6,409 nucleotides of DNA, from positions 1 through 6,409 of the forward strand of contig QFNK01000107.1 in NCBI GenBank assembly GCA_003240795.1, in the 5' to 3' direction. The notes beneath the pieces were generated by a model. It worked only from the letters and a program-made list of their open reading frames with translations. It was not told the DNA's origin and did not search any database. The stretch is from Micavibrio aeruginosavorus. Lineage in GTDB: Bacteria; Pseudomonadota; Alphaproteobacteria; Micavibrionales; Micavibrionaceae. This document shows positions 5,817 through 6,409 of the stretch, piece by piece. Both the position numbers and the translations under genes were made by a program. Within the stretch, counting starts at the first letter, position 1. The number at the start of each line of letters is the position of its first letter.

Positions 5817-6409
5817 ATGGACACGAAATCCTTGAAAATCGGCACACGCGGCTCGCCTTTGGCGCTTTTGCAGACGGAAATGGTGGAAGGCGCGTTGAAA
5901 GCGCGGCTCCCCGACCTGCAGATCGAGCGCGTGGTCATCCGCACCACCGGAGACTGGAAGCCGGAGCAGGGGGAAAAGCGCCTGTCCGAAGCCGAAGGCG
6001 GCAAGGGACTGTTCGCGCGGGAGATTGAGCTGGCATTGCTGGACAGGACGATCGATTGCGCCGTCCACAGCCTGAAAGACATGCCGTCCTTCCTGCCCGA
6101 GGGGTTAGCGCTGGATCATATGCTGGAGCGCGCCGACCCGCGCGATGCGTTCATTTGCCACAAAGTCTCATCTTATATGGATCTGCCGCAGGGCGCGGTC
6201 GTTGGCACATCGTCGCTGCGCCGTCAGGCGTTTTTGCTGGCCAAGCGTCCTGACCTGAAAATCGTCCCGATCCGCGGAAACGTGCAGACGCGCCTTGCAA
6301 AACTGGCCGAAGGGCAGGTCGATGCGACATATCTCGCGATGGCTGGATTGGACCGCCTTGGCATTAGCGGCGACTTTATCCATCCTGTGTCCATGGAAGA
6401 CATGCTGCC
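5817..6409 (+). CDS. hemC: Hydroxymethylbilane synthase (porphobilinogen deaminase), 3' end truncated
   Basis: Polymerises four porphobilinogen units into hydroxymethylbilane in the cytoplasm, a step of haem and other tetrapyrrole synthesis. The window holds 197 codons of a family of about 310. Visible motifs: KIGTRGSPLALLQTE (7-21), TTGD (43-46), GGKGLFAREIE (61-71), DCAVHSLKDMP (80-90) with Lys87 and the catalytic Asp88, GTSSLRRQ (130-137) with substrate-binding Arg135 and Arg136, IRGNVQTRL (152-160) with Arg153 and Arg159, and LAMAGLDRLG (173-182). The cysteine that carries the dipyrromethane cofactor lies in the missing C-terminal part. The ATG at 5817 is the only reasonable start: the frame upstream is open only back to 5784 and has no ATG, GTG or TTG. 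There is no Shine-Dalgarno sequence. Divergent from tsaD. Confidence 0.98.
   Translation, partial: MDTKSLKIGTRGSPLALLQTEMVEGALKARLPDLQIERVVIRTTGDWKPEQGEKRLSEAEGGKGLFAREIELALLDRTIDCAVHSLKDMPSFLPEGLALDHMLERADPRDAFICHKVSSYMDLPQGAVVGTSSLRRQAFLLAKRPDLKIVPIRGNVQTRLAKLAEGQVDATYLAMAGLDRLGISGDFIHPVSMEDML

Noticed and set aside
5802..6068. Upstream extension of the tsaD frame to 464 residues
   Set aside because: The added part is antisense to hemC and has no family similarity; the GGGGAGG site supports starting at 5801.
5798..6383. Minus-strand open frames of 94 and 71 codons over the start of hemC
   Set aside because: They are antisense to the well-supported hemC frame and have no recognisable content.

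Overview
The window reads as ordinary chromosome from an alphaproteobacterium. The base composition is moderately GC-rich, the acs, gpsA, tsaD and hemC products have the motifs expected of proteobacterial housekeeping enzymes, and the arrangement of hemC diverging from a tsaD-gpsA-EVE gene group is one I associate with alphaproteobacteria (from memory, not from a search). I cannot place it more finely. There is no tRNA, rRNA, CRISPR array, insertion sequence or prophage signal, and every stretch longer than about 120 bases is coding.

Layout from left to right. Positions 1-1636 (minus): acetyl-CoA synthetase acs, start present, last ~100 codons cut off by the window edge. Positions 1637-1750: a 114-base spacer with overlapping inverted repeats and a weak promoter candidate for acs. 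Positions 1751-2620 (minus): a ten-helix EamA-type DMT transporter. Positions 2621-2718: a spacer with a promoter candidate for the transporter and a very strong intrinsic terminator for the next gene upstream. Positions 2719-3165 (minus): a small exported, cysteine-containing protein of unknown function with an internal repeat, with its own good promoter. Positions 3234-5801 (minus): a compact operon tsaD -> gpsA -> EVE-domain gene, with spacers of 31 and 2 bases. Positions 5817-6409 (plus): hemC, start present, 3' end cut off.

Functionally these are separate core jobs: acetate activation (acs), solute export (EamA family), tRNA t6A modification (tsaD), glycerol-3-phosphate supply for phospholipids (gpsA), a probable modified-nucleotide reader (EVE) and tetrapyrrole synthesis (hemC). 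The most distinctive spots are the 15-base divergent tsaD/hemC junction, where hemC looks leaderless and tsaD seems to have a 17-residue N-terminal extension; the unrecognised exported repeat protein; and the structured acs leader/operator region. I do not see convincing evidence for a new multi-gene system.
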